Shown piece by piece: positions 28,057 to 37,708 of a DNA stretch of 64,000 nt (positions are counted from its first letter, which is position 1; the number at the start of each line of letters is the position of its first letter). Location of the stretch: the NCBI GenBank assembly GCA_045863055.1, contig BTUW01000016.1:28185-92184 (forward strand), given 5' to 3'. The stretch comes from UTCHB3 sp008363265 (GTDB taxonomy: Bacteria > Bacteroidota > Ignavibacteria > Ignavibacteriales > Ignavibacteriaceae). Below the pieces are notes generated by a model. That model saw only the letters and a program-made list of their open reading frames with translations. It did no database searches and had not been told where the DNA came from. A program made the position numbers and the translations under genes.

Positions 28057-29223
28057 ATGGGCGAAAATAACAGTTTCGACATGCTCGACCTTTTGGTGAT
28101 CATCGTAAAGAGGAAGGTCTTTCTTTCGCTGGTGCTCATCCTTTCCCTCGCCATCTCTTACGGTGCGATCTACTATTTCGTTGATGAGAAGTTCGAGGCA
28201 AATTCGGTAATTGTACCTTCGGAACAATCCTCGATGGGTGGACTCTCCTCGATGATGAAGGGACTTTCGGGCGGGTCGTTCAGTTTTGGAAACTCAGCTG
28301 TCAAGGAGCAGATCGAGCTCTACAACACGATCATTTTCTCCCGCTCAACCCTCGAGACGATCCTCGACACATTTAAACTTATGAAGCTCCATCAGGCAGA
28401 GAGCCGTGAAAAAGCACTTAAAAGCCTGAAGGAAAGCATCATCACCAAGAACAATGAAGATGTCTCCTTCGAAATCGTCGTACGCGAAAGCACGCCCAAA
28501 CTCGCTGCCGATATCACAAATTTCATCGTTACACATCTGAATAAGACCGTGATCAACCTCAACGTGAGAAAATCGCGCGAGAACAGGGAGTTCATTCAGA
28601 AACGGTATGAGGAAGTGGTTGACAAGCTCGACAAGGCGCAGGACTCACTTGTGAAATTCCAGAAGAAGAGCGGCGTTATCGAGCCGGAAGCGCAGCTTTC
28701 CGCCACCGTGAGACTGATAATCGACCTCGAATCCGAACTCGCGGCCCGCGAGATCGAGCTCGAAGTGATGCGTAATCAGCTCGGCGCACAGTCACCCCAA
28801 CTCGAGCCTCTGATGACATCGGTTGAGAAGCTCAAAGACCGTCTAAAGAAATTAAAAGCCGGAAAAGACGGTAGCGGCCTCACGCTCTCTGTAAAGAACA
28901 TGCCCGAAGATATCTCCGGATATTTCACCCACTTCCGCAATGTAGAGATAAATCAGAAACTCCTCGAGTTCGTCCTTCCGATGTATGAGCAGTCGAAGTT
29001 CGAAGAGCAGAAGGAGATCCCCGTTCTGCAGATAATCGACACCGCGGTTCCGCCCGAGAAAAAGGCATGGCCACCCCGGACACTCTTCGCTGCAGTGATC
29101 TCGCTGGCTTCAACACTTCTCGCCCTCATTTTTGTTGTAATGGCCGAGAACAGCTCGCTCATGAACTCCGAGAAAATGCTTTTCATCAGGAAAAATCTTT
29201 TCAGTATCAGACTGCGGCAATAA
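28057..29223 (+). CDS. chain-length determinant (Wzz-type) protein
   Basis: 388 residues. There is a membrane segment near the N-terminus (about residues 21-45), a periplasmic domain with coiled-coil character (about 160-270), and a second membrane segment near residues 345-365 preceded by the P-P-E-K-K-A-W-P-P-R motif of the Wzz/polysaccharide co-polymerase family. It controls the length of the polymer made by Wzy. There is no C-terminal tyrosine kinase domain. It starts two bases after the aminotransferase stop. Confidence 0.87.
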   Translation: MGENNSFDMLDLLVIIVKRKVFLSLVLILSLAISYGAIYYFVDEKFEANSVIVPSEQSSMGGLSSMMKGLSGGSFSFGNSAVKEQIELYNTIIFSRSTLETILDTFKLMKLHQAESREKALKSLKESIITKNNEDVSFEIVVRESTPKLAADITNFIVTHLNKTVINLNVRKSRENREFIQKRYEEVVDKLDKAQDSLVKFQKKSGVIEPEAQLSATVRLIIDLESELAAREIELEVMRNQLGAQSPQLEPLMTSVEKLKDRLKKLKAGKDGSGLTLSVKNMPEDISGYFTHFRNVEINQKLLEFVLPMYEQSKFEEQKEIPVLQIIDTAVPPEKKAWPPRTLFAAVISLASTLLALIFVVMAENSSLMNSEKMLFIRKNLFSIRLRQ

Positions 29224-29225
29224 CC

Positions 29226-29807
29226 TTGAGTCATCACCCGGGTTTGTTATATCGAGTTCTCACAAGGCTCCGGTTCATCCTGCTGAATATTTCCTTCAAA
29301 CTTACCGGGATCAACGCGCCCCTGCGTTTTCTTAGAAACCCCGATCCCTGGATATCCGTCAGAGTCCTGAGGATGTGCGGCGCGAAGATCGGCACGGGCA
29401 GTACTGTAAAACGTTCCCTCTTCATCGACAACGCCTATGAGGATGCCGGTTCAAAAGGCGATCTCTCAAATCTCGTTATCGGCAGCAATGTTTACATCGG
29501 CGACATGGTCTATCTCGACCTCGCGAACAGGATCGAGATCAGGGACAACGCCATCCTCGCCGGTCAGGTCTCCGTTGTCACCCACGCTGACTGCAACCGC
29601 TCGGAGTACCTGAACGCACGGTTCCCAAGGGTTTCCGCGCCCGTGACGATAGGTGCGGGATGCTGGATCGGTTTTGGGGCCACAATTCTGGCGGGAGTCA
29701 CCATAGGCGAAAATTCCGTTATCGGGGCAAATTCCCTTGTAACCGGTGACGTCGAGCCAAATTCTGTTTATTACGGTACACCGGCAACAAAGCAAAAAGA
29801 AATTTAA
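29226..29807 (+). CDS. hexapeptide-repeat acyltransferase
   Basis: 193 residues if started at the TTG at 29226, three bases after the Wzz stop. The frame is open further upstream inside Wzz, but that part has no acyltransferase character. It has left-handed beta-helix hexapeptides, e.g. I-G-S-N-V-Y-I-G-D, I-G-A-G-C-W-I-G-F-G-A-T-I-L-A-G-V-T-I-G and V-I-G-A-N-S-L-V, with His near V-V-T-H-A-D. It most probably O- or N-acetylates a sugar of the locus. The start codon is uncertain because no clear ribosome-binding site is seen. Confidence 0.82.
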   Translation: MSHHPGLLYRVLTRLRFILLNISFKLTGINAPLRFLRNPDPWISVRVLRMCGAKIGTGSTVKRSLFIDNAYEDAGSKGDLSNLVIGSNVYIGDMVYLDLANRIEIRDNAILAGQVSVVTHADCNRSEYLNARFPRVSAPVTIGAGCWIGFGATILAGVTIGENSVIGANSLVTGDVEPNSVYYGTPATKQKEI

Positions 29808-29810
29808 CCA

Positions 29811-30479
29811 ATGGCCAAAGACATCCTGAACCTGCTGATCTACAAGATCCACGACGGTGCCCTGCAAAAAAAGATAGCCAAATACTTTAAAGGTGAGATG
29901 ATCGATATCGGCTGCGGACTGAAGCCCTACAAGGATATGTGCGCGCCATTTATAAAGAACCACCTCGGGATCGATCACCCCGGTTCGATGCATGCCAAAA
30001 CACAGATCGACTCTTTCGCCGTCGCCTACGGACTCCCATTTAAAGAAAACACCTTCGACTCAGCACTCAGCACCTGCGTGCTCGAGCATCTTGAAGAACC
30101 GCAGATCGCCATCGATGAATGCTTCCGCGTTCTGAAACCGGGAGGCCATACAATATTTTCCGTGCCGTTCATTTGGCACCTGCATGAGGAACCCCGCGAC
30201 TTTTTTCGCTATTCGAAGTACGGACTTGAATACATCTTCAAAAAAGCCGGGTTTGAGATCGTCGAGATCGATGCCCTCTCAGGTTTCTGGGTCACATTCG
30301 GGCAGTTGCTGATGTACAACCTTTACCGGTTCAACCGGAGCATAATCAGATGGCTCCACATCATGGACCTGATCGCCCTTATCGTTTTCGGCGTGGTTTA
30401 TCTCCTCGAAAAGATCGACAAAACCGAAAAATGGACGTGGTGTTATCTGATCGTGGCTAAAAAGCCGGAGAAGCCGTAA
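29811..30479 (+). CDS. class I SAM-dependent methyltransferase
   Basis: 222 residues. It has the SAM-binding motif I-D-I-G-C-G at about residues 31-36 and the motif III-like L-K-P-G-G near residue 110 of the Methyltransf_11 family. The C-terminus has a hydrophobic stretch (L-I-A-L-I-V-F-G-V-V-Y-L-L), so it may be membrane-associated. It probably methylates a sugar or lipid-linked intermediate of the polysaccharide. It overlaps the following gene by one base (TAATG). Confidence 0.8.
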   Translation: MAKDILNLLIYKIHDGALQKKIAKYFKGEMIDIGCGLKPYKDMCAPFIKNHLGIDHPGSMHAKTQIDSFAVAYGLPFKENTFDSALSTCVLEHLEEPQIAIDECFRVLKPGGHTIFSVPFIWHLHEEPRDFFRYSKYGLEYIFKKAGFEIVEIDALSGFWVTFGQLLMYNLYRFNRSIIRWLHIMDLIALIVFGVVYLLEKIDKTEKWTWCYLIVAKKPEKP

Positions 30480-32461
30480 TGTGCGGCATCGCGGGTGTCA
30501 TCCGCTTTGACGGTGCAAATGTTTCCGCATCCCTTATTAAAGCGATGGGCCGCGCCATTAAACACAGGGGTGACGACGACCTGGGATATGTGCTCCTGAA
30601 CAGCAGCAGTGTGCCCCACCCATTTTGCGGTGAAGATTCTGATGAAGCGATCAGGCACTCACTCCCCGGTCTTGATACTGTCACGGGTGAAGCATATACA
30701 GCCGCTTTTTGCCACAGGCGGTTTTCGATCATCGATCTCAGCCCCGGCGGCCACCAGCCTTTCCTCGATCAGAGCGGCAAGTACTCGATCACCTTCAACG
30801 GCGAAATTTACAATTACATCGAACTCCGCGATGAGCTCTCCAAACTCGGGCATTCCTTCGTCACAGAGAGCGACACGGAAGTTTTCCTCAGATCATATAT
30901 CGAATGGGGAACAGGATGCTTTAAAAGGCTGAACGGTTTCTGGGCCGCGGCGATCACCGATTCCGAAAGGAAAATCACGGTTCTAAGCCGCGACAGACTC
31001 GGTAAGAAACCCCTTTACTATTATCAGTCAAACGACGCGCTTTATTTCGCGTCGGAGATCAAGTCTCTTCTTGAAGTCCCCGAGATCAGAAACAGTGTCG
31101 GCGTGAACGAAGAACTCCTTTACTTCTGGGTGACCTCCGGTTTGAGGGACATCGAAAATCAAACATTCTTCAACGGTATTAGATCGTTCCCCGCGGCTAA
31201 TTTCGCCGTTATCGGCGAGCGGTTCACCGGCAATTTCGAGCGGTTCTGGAGCGTCCCTGATGAAAGGGCATCAGTTCGCGACATTTCCGTTGAAGAAGCA
31301 AAAAAACAGATCTACGACATTCTGCTCGACTCGGTTAAGATCAGGCTGAGAGCCGATGTGCCCCTCTGCGTTGAGCTTAGCGGCGGGATGGATTCATCCG
31401 CTCTCGTGGCTTTCGCTGCCATCGCCTCCGGTAAGAAGATAAGCACATTCACCGTCCGCTTCCCCGAAAAGGAGTGGAACGAGGAGCCATTCGCCCGGAA
31501 GATCGCCGAGCAGTATAACGTCAACTACAATATTATAGAAAATCCCTCGATCGACTTCTGGAAGACTATCTCCCCGTTCACATACCTTGAAGAGGAGCCC
31601 TATCACTCACCGAACCTGAACTCAAATCAGGCGGTCTGGGGAGCGATGCGGGGGCAGGGTATGAAAGTTTCACTGAACGGCGCAGCCGGTGACGAGCTCT
31701 TCGCGGGATACGGAAATTATTTTTACAACGTCCAGCTCGAGAACCTTAAGAACCTTCAGTTCAGTGATTTCATCGGAAATCTGAAGTGGACTGAGTACGA
31801 CCATAAGCTCAAGTCGTTCCTCCACCCCCTGATATTCCTCTTCGAGCAGGTAAGCGGTGTTTCACTGCTGAAGCACAGAAGCGAGAACAAGTCACTCGGC
31901 GACAGTCTCCGTGTCAGGGGCGATATCAAGAGATATCAGTTCCTTACCGCTGAAAAGATGCTCCACTCGGAGCTGACAAACACCAAGATCCCCTATTGGC
32001 TCTCATCCGGGGACAAAGGTTATATGGGTCTTCCCCTTGAAGTTCGCGCACCCTTCCTCGACTACAGGATCGTGGAGTACGCGGCGGCACTTCCCGCGAG
32101 CTACCTGATAAAGGACGGCTGGCACAAGTGGATATTCAGAAAAGCAGTTGAAGACATCCTCCCGGCCGATGTTGTCTGGCGCCGGAAGAAAATGGGATTC
32201 CCCTTCCCGTTCGAAACTTTTCACGCGAAAAACCGGGCGATATTCGAAAAGATCGTCAGGGAGCGGGACAATCCGTTCCTCACCTCGATCCCTGATGAAA
32301 AGATCACGGGCAACTGGCGACTGGTCAGCTTCATCCTCTGGTATGAATATTTCTTCAACTCGAACATGAAGCTCTTCCGCGAAATTGAGGAGATGTCCGG
32401 CCCTGCCGGAGCCGGTGAGGCCTACCAGCCCGCGTACATCAAATATTACCCGGGGGGTTAA
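30479..32461 (+). CDS. asnB: AsnB-like glutamine amidotransferase
   Basis: 660 residues. It has an N-terminal Ntn-hydrolase glutaminase domain with catalytic Cys2 (M-C-G-I-A-G) and a C-terminal synthetase domain with the ATP-binding S-G-G-M-D-S-S loop at about residues 301-307. It is built like asparagine synthetase (glutamine-hydrolysing). Its place between a methyltransferase and the flippase of a polysaccharide locus suggests that it amidates a sugar acid (WbpS-like) rather than aspartate; that is inference from position. The start overlaps the previous stop, and the next gene starts with no gap. Confidence 0.85.
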   Translation: MCGIAGVIRFDGANVSASLIKAMGRAIKHRGDDDLGYVLLNSSSVPHPFCGEDSDEAIRHSLPGLDTVTGEAYTAAFCHRRFSIIDLSPGGHQPFLDQSGKYSITFNGEIYNYIELRDELSKLGHSFVTESDTEVFLRSYIEWGTGCFKRLNGFWAAAITDSERKITVLSRDRLGKKPLYYYQSNDALYFASEIKSLLEVPEIRNSVGVNEELLYFWVTSGLRDIENQTFFNGIRSFPAANFAVIGERFTGNFERFWSVPDERASVRDISVEEAKKQIYDILLDSVKIRLRADVPLCVELSGGMDSSALVAFAAIASGKKISTFTVRFPEKEWNEEPFARKIAEQYNVNYNIIENPSIDFWKTISPFTYLEEEPYHSPNLNSNQAVWGAMRGQGMKVSLNGAAGDELFAGYGNYFYNVQLENLKNLQFSDFIGNLKWTEYDHKLKSFLHPLIFLFEQVSGVSLLKHRSENKSLGDSLRVRGDIKRYQFLTAEKMLHSELTNTKIPYWLSSGDKGYMGLPLEVRAPFLDYRIVEYAAALPASYLIKDGWHKWIFRKAVEDILPADVVWRRKKMGFPFPFETFHAKNRAIFEKIVRERDNPFLTSIPDEKITGNWRLVSFILWYEYFFNSNMKLFREIEEMSGPAGAGEAYQPAYIKYYPGG

Positions 32462-33907
32462 TTGGACCTCAGGAGCAAAGCCGTTTCCGGAGTAAAGTGG
32501 ACATCACTCTCAACCGTGGTGATCACGGTACTTCAACTCGGACAGTTGCTTATCCTTTCCCGCCTCCTCAGCGTTGATGAGTTCGGTCTGATGGCGATCG
32601 TTACGATCATCATCAGTCTGATCAGGGCATTCGCTGATCTTGGAGTAACCGCGGCCCTCATCCATTTTCAGGATTCAACCAAGGAGCAGATATCAACCCT
32701 CTACTGGTTGAACATTATCACAGGTGTGGTGATATATCTTCTTATACTCCTGCTGAATCCCGTTATCGCCATTTTCTACCCTGAGCCCGAACTGCTGCCC
32801 ATTCTGAACATCGTGGCGATCAGCATGATCATCTCCCCGCTCGGTTCGATATTCCAGACCCTCTTCCAGAAAGAGATGCTTTTCAACATCCTCGCAAAGC
32901 AGGAGATCGCCGCCACCACAGTAGCTACAATTACCACCATTATCCTCGCTTACCTTGGTTTCGGGGTGTGGTCGCTCGTCGTTGGACAACTTTTAAACAT
33001 GGCGGTAAAAACACTTTCGCTGATATTCTACGCCTCGGGAAAGATCAAAATTTCATTCTATTTCAAGTTTTCCGATGTGAAGGGATACCTTAACTTCGGC
33101 GTTTTCCAGATGGGTGAACGGGGTATAAACTTTCTCAGTGAGAGGATCGACCAGCTGATCATCGGTTCGATGATGGGAGCAACCTCACTCGGACTTTACA
33201 ATTTCGCCTACAATCTCGTAAGCCAGCCTGTAACCGTGCTGGGGCCCGTCCTCATGAAAGTGGGATTCCCCTACTTCGCCAAACTGCAGGACAACAGGGC
33301 GGAACTGCGGAATGCTTACCTGCGGATACTCCAGGTTCTTATGCTCGTTATCTCCCCGCTGCTGATAGGCCTCGGGGCTGCGGCCACGGAACTTATCCCG
33401 GTGGTTTTCGACCCGAAGTGGAGTGAGAGTGTGCCAAACATAAGAATACTGATCCTGGTTTTCATCCTGCGAACAGCCGCCACACCCGCCGGAAGCCTGA
33501 TGCTCGCGGTCGGCAGGGCCGATCTCGGATTCAAGTGGAACCTGGCACTCTTTGTTATCTCTCTCCCCCTGCTCTATTTTGTATCAACCACAGGTGAACC
33601 GGTCTATATTGCCCTGGCTCTCCTCCTTTTGCAGATCGCTCTCTTCTACCCCAACTATAAACTCCTTGTAGCGCCTTTTACCGGGAATTTTTTCCCGGGT
33701 TATTTCAGCGCGATCTTTAAACCCGTCGCGGTTTTCATGGTGATGGGGGTTGGTGTATGGCTTTTCTCCCGCCTGCAGTTCACGGGAGATCTCGCGGTGA
33801 AACTTGTAACAGAGATAGCCCTTGGAGCGGTAATGTCCGCGGCGCTTGCATTTTTGTTCTACCGGAAAGAGCTCCCCTCCCTGCTTAAACTTGTGAGGAA
33901 CGGTTAG
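32462..33907 (+). CDS. polysaccharide flippase (Wzx/MOP superfamily)
   Basis: 481 residues, starting with TTG directly after the asnB stop. About twelve to fourteen membrane segments are visible. The N-terminus (S-G-V-K-W-T-S-L-S-T) and D-Q-L-I-I-G-S-M-M-G-A-T-S-L-G-L-Y are typical of the lipopolysaccharide flippase branch (WzxC/TuaB-like). It would move lipid-linked repeat units across the inner membrane. It is followed by a Wzy-like gene 2 bases later. Confidence 0.88.
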   Translation: MDLRSKAVSGVKWTSLSTVVITVLQLGQLLILSRLLSVDEFGLMAIVTIIISLIRAFADLGVTAALIHFQDSTKEQISTLYWLNIITGVVIYLLILLLNPVIAIFYPEPELLPILNIVAISMIISPLGSIFQTLFQKEMLFNILAKQEIAATTVATITTIILAYLGFGVWSLVVGQLLNMAVKTLSLIFYASGKIKISFYFKFSDVKGYLNFGVFQMGERGINFLSERIDQLIIGSMMGATSLGLYNFAYNLVSQPVTVLGPVLMKVGFPYFAKLQDNRAELRNAYLRILQVLMLVISPLLIGLGAAATELIPVVFDPKWSESVPNIRILILVFILRTAATPAGSLMLAVGRADLGFKWNLALFVISLPLLYFVSTTGEPVYIALALLLLQIALFYPNYKLLVAPFTGNFFPGYFSAIFKPVAVFMVMGVGVWLFSRLQFTGDLAVKLVTEIALGAVMSAALAFLFYRKELPSLLKLVRNG

Positions 33908-33909
33908 TC

Positions 33910-35316
33910 ATGCCGGTGAATACAGCGAAGCTGAATGGCCGTGTCTACGCCGCCGCGATAATATCGGTTATCGTGCTCCTCGCGCTTCAGATATTCCTGA
34001 TCAGGAACACGGAAGATGTTCTCATTCCCTTCGTATTCCTCCTTGCAGCCGCCGGGGTGCTCCTTCTTACAACCGTGATGAACGATTTCTCCCAGTTCCT
34101 GCTGTTCCTCTCAGTTGTAACTTTCGCCTACGCCGATTCCGCCTTCAATTACTATCTGAACTATATAGTCATTCAGGATCTCCCCGTGATCTTTCTCGGG
34201 GTACTGGCGATGATATCATGGTTTTCCGCCTCCGGTTCCCTTAGGATCGGTACAGGATATTTCGGCAAGCCGTTGCTTCTGATGTTCATAGCCGCATTTC
34301 TTATGATGATCTTCGGTATCGTGAGGGGCAACAACTCATACTTCAGTGTTTACGAGTTCGTTCAGTTTATTTACCTTCTGCTGGCATTCCCCATTTCATA
34401 CATGATCCGGGAACCGAAGAAGTACAACACGATCTTTAACATCCTCTTGGCCGCGGCGGTGGTGATCAGCTTCCAGTATATCCTCTTTGGTATCCTTTAT
34501 TACACCGATACAAGATACACCACATTCCACGCGAGCATGTATCCGGTGTTCATAGCACTCCTCGTTTCAAAATTCATCTTTCTAAAAGGTGAAGTGCTGA
34601 AGAGGATCGGAATTGTTGCGCTTATCATCTTTTATGCCGCAGGCGCGTACGGAACTCTCACACGTTCCGTCTGGATATCAATGGTGATCGCACTCGTGGC
34701 CACCGTTGGATTCTACTACTACGACAACAACCGGGAACGCCTGCAGAAATATTCGAACTTCCTGATCATGGTTTCAGCAGTGGCTACGGTGATGTTCCTC
34801 TACTCTTTCGTGGTGACTTCTGTTGAGACAGCACATAAAGAAGGACTTGATTACGCAACCAACAGATCGGAAAGGCTTGAGTCACTCTCCGCCCCTTCTT
34901 CGGATGCTTCATTCCTGATGAGGGTCGAGATCGCTTATTACCTTTATGAGAAGTTCATGGCTTCACCACTTATCGGTGAAGGCCTCGGCAGCTCGGTAAC
35001 CTACAAGATATTCGGCGACAGCGAACTCTATTACCCCGACAGTGTATGGTTCTATTACCTCTGGAAGGGGGGCATTCTGTACTTCGTCCTCGCGGTGTGG
35101 CTTTACACACGGCTGTTCAAGTCGGCTATAAGGATCTACCGCGCGTCTGAAGACCTGACCGTCAGGATATACATGCTCGCGATAATCGGCGGATTCACCG
35201 CGATGATGTTCTACGGTCTCTTTGCACCGCAGCTCATCAAGTACAGCAAGCTGAACCTGGTGTTCGCCATCCTTTACGCGTTCGTGATATCGGAGGAGAA
35301 GAAACTTGACGCGTAA
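33910..35316 (+). CDS. O-antigen polymerase/ligase-like membrane protein (Wzy type)
   Basis: 468 residues with at least eleven hydrophobic segments and a large loop (about residues 300-360) before the last helices, as in Wzy and WaaL proteins. The T-R-S-V-W motif near residue 252 is common in the O-antigen ligase (Wzy_C) domain. Given Wzx and Wzz in the same operon, polymerase is the better guess, but ligase cannot be excluded. It overlaps the next gene by 11 bases. Confidence 0.75.
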   Translation: MPVNTAKLNGRVYAAAIISVIVLLALQIFLIRNTEDVLIPFVFLLAAAGVLLLTTVMNDFSQFLLFLSVVTFAYADSAFNYYLNYIVIQDLPVIFLGVLAMISWFSASGSLRIGTGYFGKPLLLMFIAAFLMMIFGIVRGNNSYFSVYEFVQFIYLLLAFPISYMIREPKKYNTIFNILLAAAVVISFQYILFGILYYTDTRYTTFHASMYPVFIALLVSKFIFLKGEVLKRIGIVALIIFYAAGAYGTLTRSVWISMVIALVATVGFYYYDNNRERLQKYSNFLIMVSAVATVMFLYSFVVTSVETAHKEGLDYATNRSERLESLSAPSSDASFLMRVEIAYYLYEKFMASPLIGEGLGSSVTYKIFGDSELYYPDSVWFYYLWKGGILYFVLAVWLYTRLFKSAIRIYRASEDLTVRIYMLAIIGGFTAMMFYGLFAPQLIKYSKLNLVFAILYAFVISEEKKLDA

Positions 35317-36454
35317 CATTGTTCATCTTGTTTCACCCTATCTCTTCAACACAGGAAGCTGGATATACTCTCAGATGAAGAATCTGAAGGGGTACGAGAG
35401 CCATGTTTTCACAACTTTCCGGGAAAACCCGGAGCAGTACCCCCACGAAAGCGTGGTTGCCGCGTGGGAGTTTCCTGAACCTAAAAAATTTGTTTCCCGC
35501 TTTATGCTGAGGTTTTTCGACCGTCAGGGTGTCTTCTACAGACCGCATCACGACCGGTTGAAGCCCCTTCTCTATCAGGCACACATGGGTTTCGAGGGGG
35601 TGAGATGGCTTGAGTTTGTAAAAGGCACCAAAACACCGCTCGTAACAACTTTTTACGGACAGGATGTATCCAAACTTGGCCGGCTTGAATACTGGCAAAA
35701 GAAGTATCTGAAACTTTTCGAATACGGTTCTCTCTTCCTCGCCGAAGGGAGCAACCTGAAAAATGAACTTGTGAAGCTCGGCTGTCCCGAAGAGAAGGTG
35801 GCCGTTCAGCACCTCGGAGTTGACCCCGCAAAATACCGGGTAAAAAAGAGGGAGGGTGCCCACGGGGGAAAGACGATCATCCTGCAGGCCGCTTCATACA
35901 AGCCGAAAAAAGGATACCAAACCGCCATTGCCGCGATAAAGGATCTCGCGGAAACAAGGAACGATTTTGAATTCAGAGTGATCGGATCGGGCAGTGCCGA
36001 AGAAGTGGCGGAAATGGAAAGTTGGGTAACAGAGTATGGCGTCGGCGATAAAGTGGTTCTCCTCGGGGCACTGAAGCACGATCAGTACCGGGCGGAACTT
36101 GCCGCGGCCGACATCTTTTTCCACCCGAGCCAGCTTGCTCCCGATGGTGACACCGAAGGCGGCGCGCCTGTAGGAATAACCGAGGCTTGCGCCATGGGTC
36201 TCCCCGTAGTGGCGACACTTCACGCTGATATTCCGGAAGTGGTTCTGGACGGCAAAACGGGCCTCCTCGCCCCCGAAAAGGATCACAAGGCACTCGCATC
36301 CCATCTCTCTAAACTGATCGACAACCCTGCTCTCCGTGACGAACTTGGTGCCGCCGGAAGAAGGAGGATCGAGACCGAATACAATATTTTCATCCAGATG
36401 GAAAAACTCGCCCGCCTTTACGATGATGTGATTAAAAAGTGGCAGACGAAATGA
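35306..36454 (+). CDS. glycosyltransferase family 4
   Basis: 382 residues. It has a GT-B fold with the family-4 signature F-H-P-S-Q near residue 270 and E-G-G-A-P-V-G-I-T-E-A-x-A-M-G-L-P-V (the E-x7-E motif) at about 283-300. The start is a TTG inside the end of the upstream gene, with GGAGGA at 35292-35297 eight bases before it. It transfers an activated sugar to the growing lipid-linked repeat unit on the cytoplasmic side. Donor and acceptor are unknown. Confidence 0.87.
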   Translation: MTRNIVHLVSPYLFNTGSWIYSQMKNLKGYESHVFTTFRENPEQYPHESVVAAWEFPEPKKFVSRFMLRFFDRQGVFYRPHHDRLKPLLYQAHMGFEGVRWLEFVKGTKTPLVTTFYGQDVSKLGRLEYWQKKYLKLFEYGSLFLAEGSNLKNELVKLGCPEEKVAVQHLGVDPAKYRVKKREGAHGGKTIILQAASYKPKKGYQTAIAAIKDLAETRNDFEFRVIGSGSAEEVAEMESWVTEYGVGDKVVLLGALKHDQYRAELAAADIFFHPSQLAPDGDTEGGAPVGITEACAMGLPVVATLHADIPEVVLDGKTGLLAPEKDHKALASHLSKLIDNPALRDELGAAGRRRIETEYNIFIQMEKLARLYDDVIKKWQTK

Positions 36455-37680
36455 AAACCGTTTTATTCATCGCCGACGGACCCCTCGGAAATCCGATCCT
36501 TCAGTCGCAGGGGATACCCCACCTTATCGAGAATCACGACCATGGAATAAATTCGTACCTCCTGACCTTTGAGAACCGGCTCCTCCAGGCAGGAGATAAA
36601 AAATTGCAGGAGAGACACTCAAACAGCCTCGCCATGCTCGAGGGGAAAGTCAACCATCTACCCGTTTACGTTCCCTTCGACACAGCCCGGTGGATAATGT
36701 CGAACAAGATACTTCGCGCCCTCCGTTTTTTACTGATGATACTCAAAGGGATATTCGTCACCACTTCTTTCGTGCTGAATAACAGGATCGACTTCATCCA
36801 CTGCCGGAGCAGTTACCCTGCAATAATTGGAACCGTCGTGAGGTTCCTTACCGGGTGCCGGATCATATATGACAACCGCGGCATCCCCGGGGAAGAACTT
36901 GGAAGTGGCGGCATCGACATACAGACCATGCTTTACAAAAAGGCTGAGCCGTGGCTCCTTAAATATTCCGACCGTATAGTTGTGGTATCCGGTGCTTTTC
37001 GTGATCATCTTACAGAAACTTTCAAGATCAACGGTCTTGCAGAAAAAATAACCGTGATAGAGAACGGCTACTCCCCGGGTCGTATAAGCTTTTCAGAAGA
37101 GAAACGTGCCCGCAGGAGAGAGGAGGAAGGCCTCACCGGCAAACTGGTCATGACCTACTCCGGCACCCTCAGCAAATGGCAGATGTTCGATGAAATATGT
37201 GAAGCCTACCGCGTCTTCAGAAGCAGGGTTGAGGAGCCATTCTTCCTCGTACTCACTCCTGATGAAGAGGAAGCCGCCGGCGTGATACGTTCGAAGGGCA
37301 TCCCTGACGGCGAATGGATGATCAGGAACATTAAGGGGAACAACCTCGGCGATCATCTAATTCTGGGGGACTTTGGCACTCTTTTCCGTGAGAAACTCCT
37401 CCTGAACAGGGTTGCCGCCCCGATCAAATTCGCGGAGTACCTTGGGGCAGGGCTGCCTGTACTGATATCCGAAGGAATTGGAGATACTGAACTGTTCTGC
37501 AGGAAAGGGAATGTGGGGGTTGTATTTGATCTTTCTGATCAGGGGATTGAAAACGCTGTCACGGAAATGAAAGGTCTGCTCGGGGAGCCCGCCATCCACA
37601 CCCGTTGCGCGGAATTCGCGAAAGAGAACCTGTCGCTTAAGTCTGCGGCGGAAAAGTACAGGAAGCTCTACATTTCCTGA
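36451..37680 (+). CDS. glycosyltransferase (GT-B, family 4-like)
   Basis: 409 residues from ATG 36451, which overlaps the previous stop as ATGA; a GTG at 36439 would add four residues. It has GT-B features: an N-terminal M-K-T-V-L-F-I-A-D-G strand, I-D-F-I-H-C-R-S-S-Y near residue 115, D-R-I-V-V-V-S-G-A-F at the domain junction, and the C-terminal K-F-A-E-Y-L-G-A-G-L-P-V motif near 329. It is the last gene of the polysaccharide locus. The family E-x7-E motif is weak, so it is a more distant member than the previous gene. Confidence 0.78.
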   Translation: MKTVLFIADGPLGNPILQSQGIPHLIENHDHGINSYLLTFENRLLQAGDKKLQERHSNSLAMLEGKVNHLPVYVPFDTARWIMSNKILRALRFLLMILKGIFVTTSFVLNNRIDFIHCRSSYPAIIGTVVRFLTGCRIIYDNRGIPGEELGSGGIDIQTMLYKKAEPWLLKYSDRIVVVSGAFRDHLTETFKINGLAEKITVIENGYSPGRISFSEEKRARRREEEGLTGKLVMTYSGTLSKWQMFDEICEAYRVFRSRVEEPFFLVLTPDEEEAAGVIRSKGIPDGEWMIRNIKGNNLGDHLILGDFGTLFREKLLLNRVAAPIKFAEYLGAGLPVLISEGIGDTELFCRKGNVGVVFDLSDQGIENAVTEMKGLLGEPAIHTRCAEFAKENLSLKSAAEKYRKLYIS

Positions 37681-37708
37681 GCCGGTTGTCAGCTCCTTAA
37701 GTCGACCG

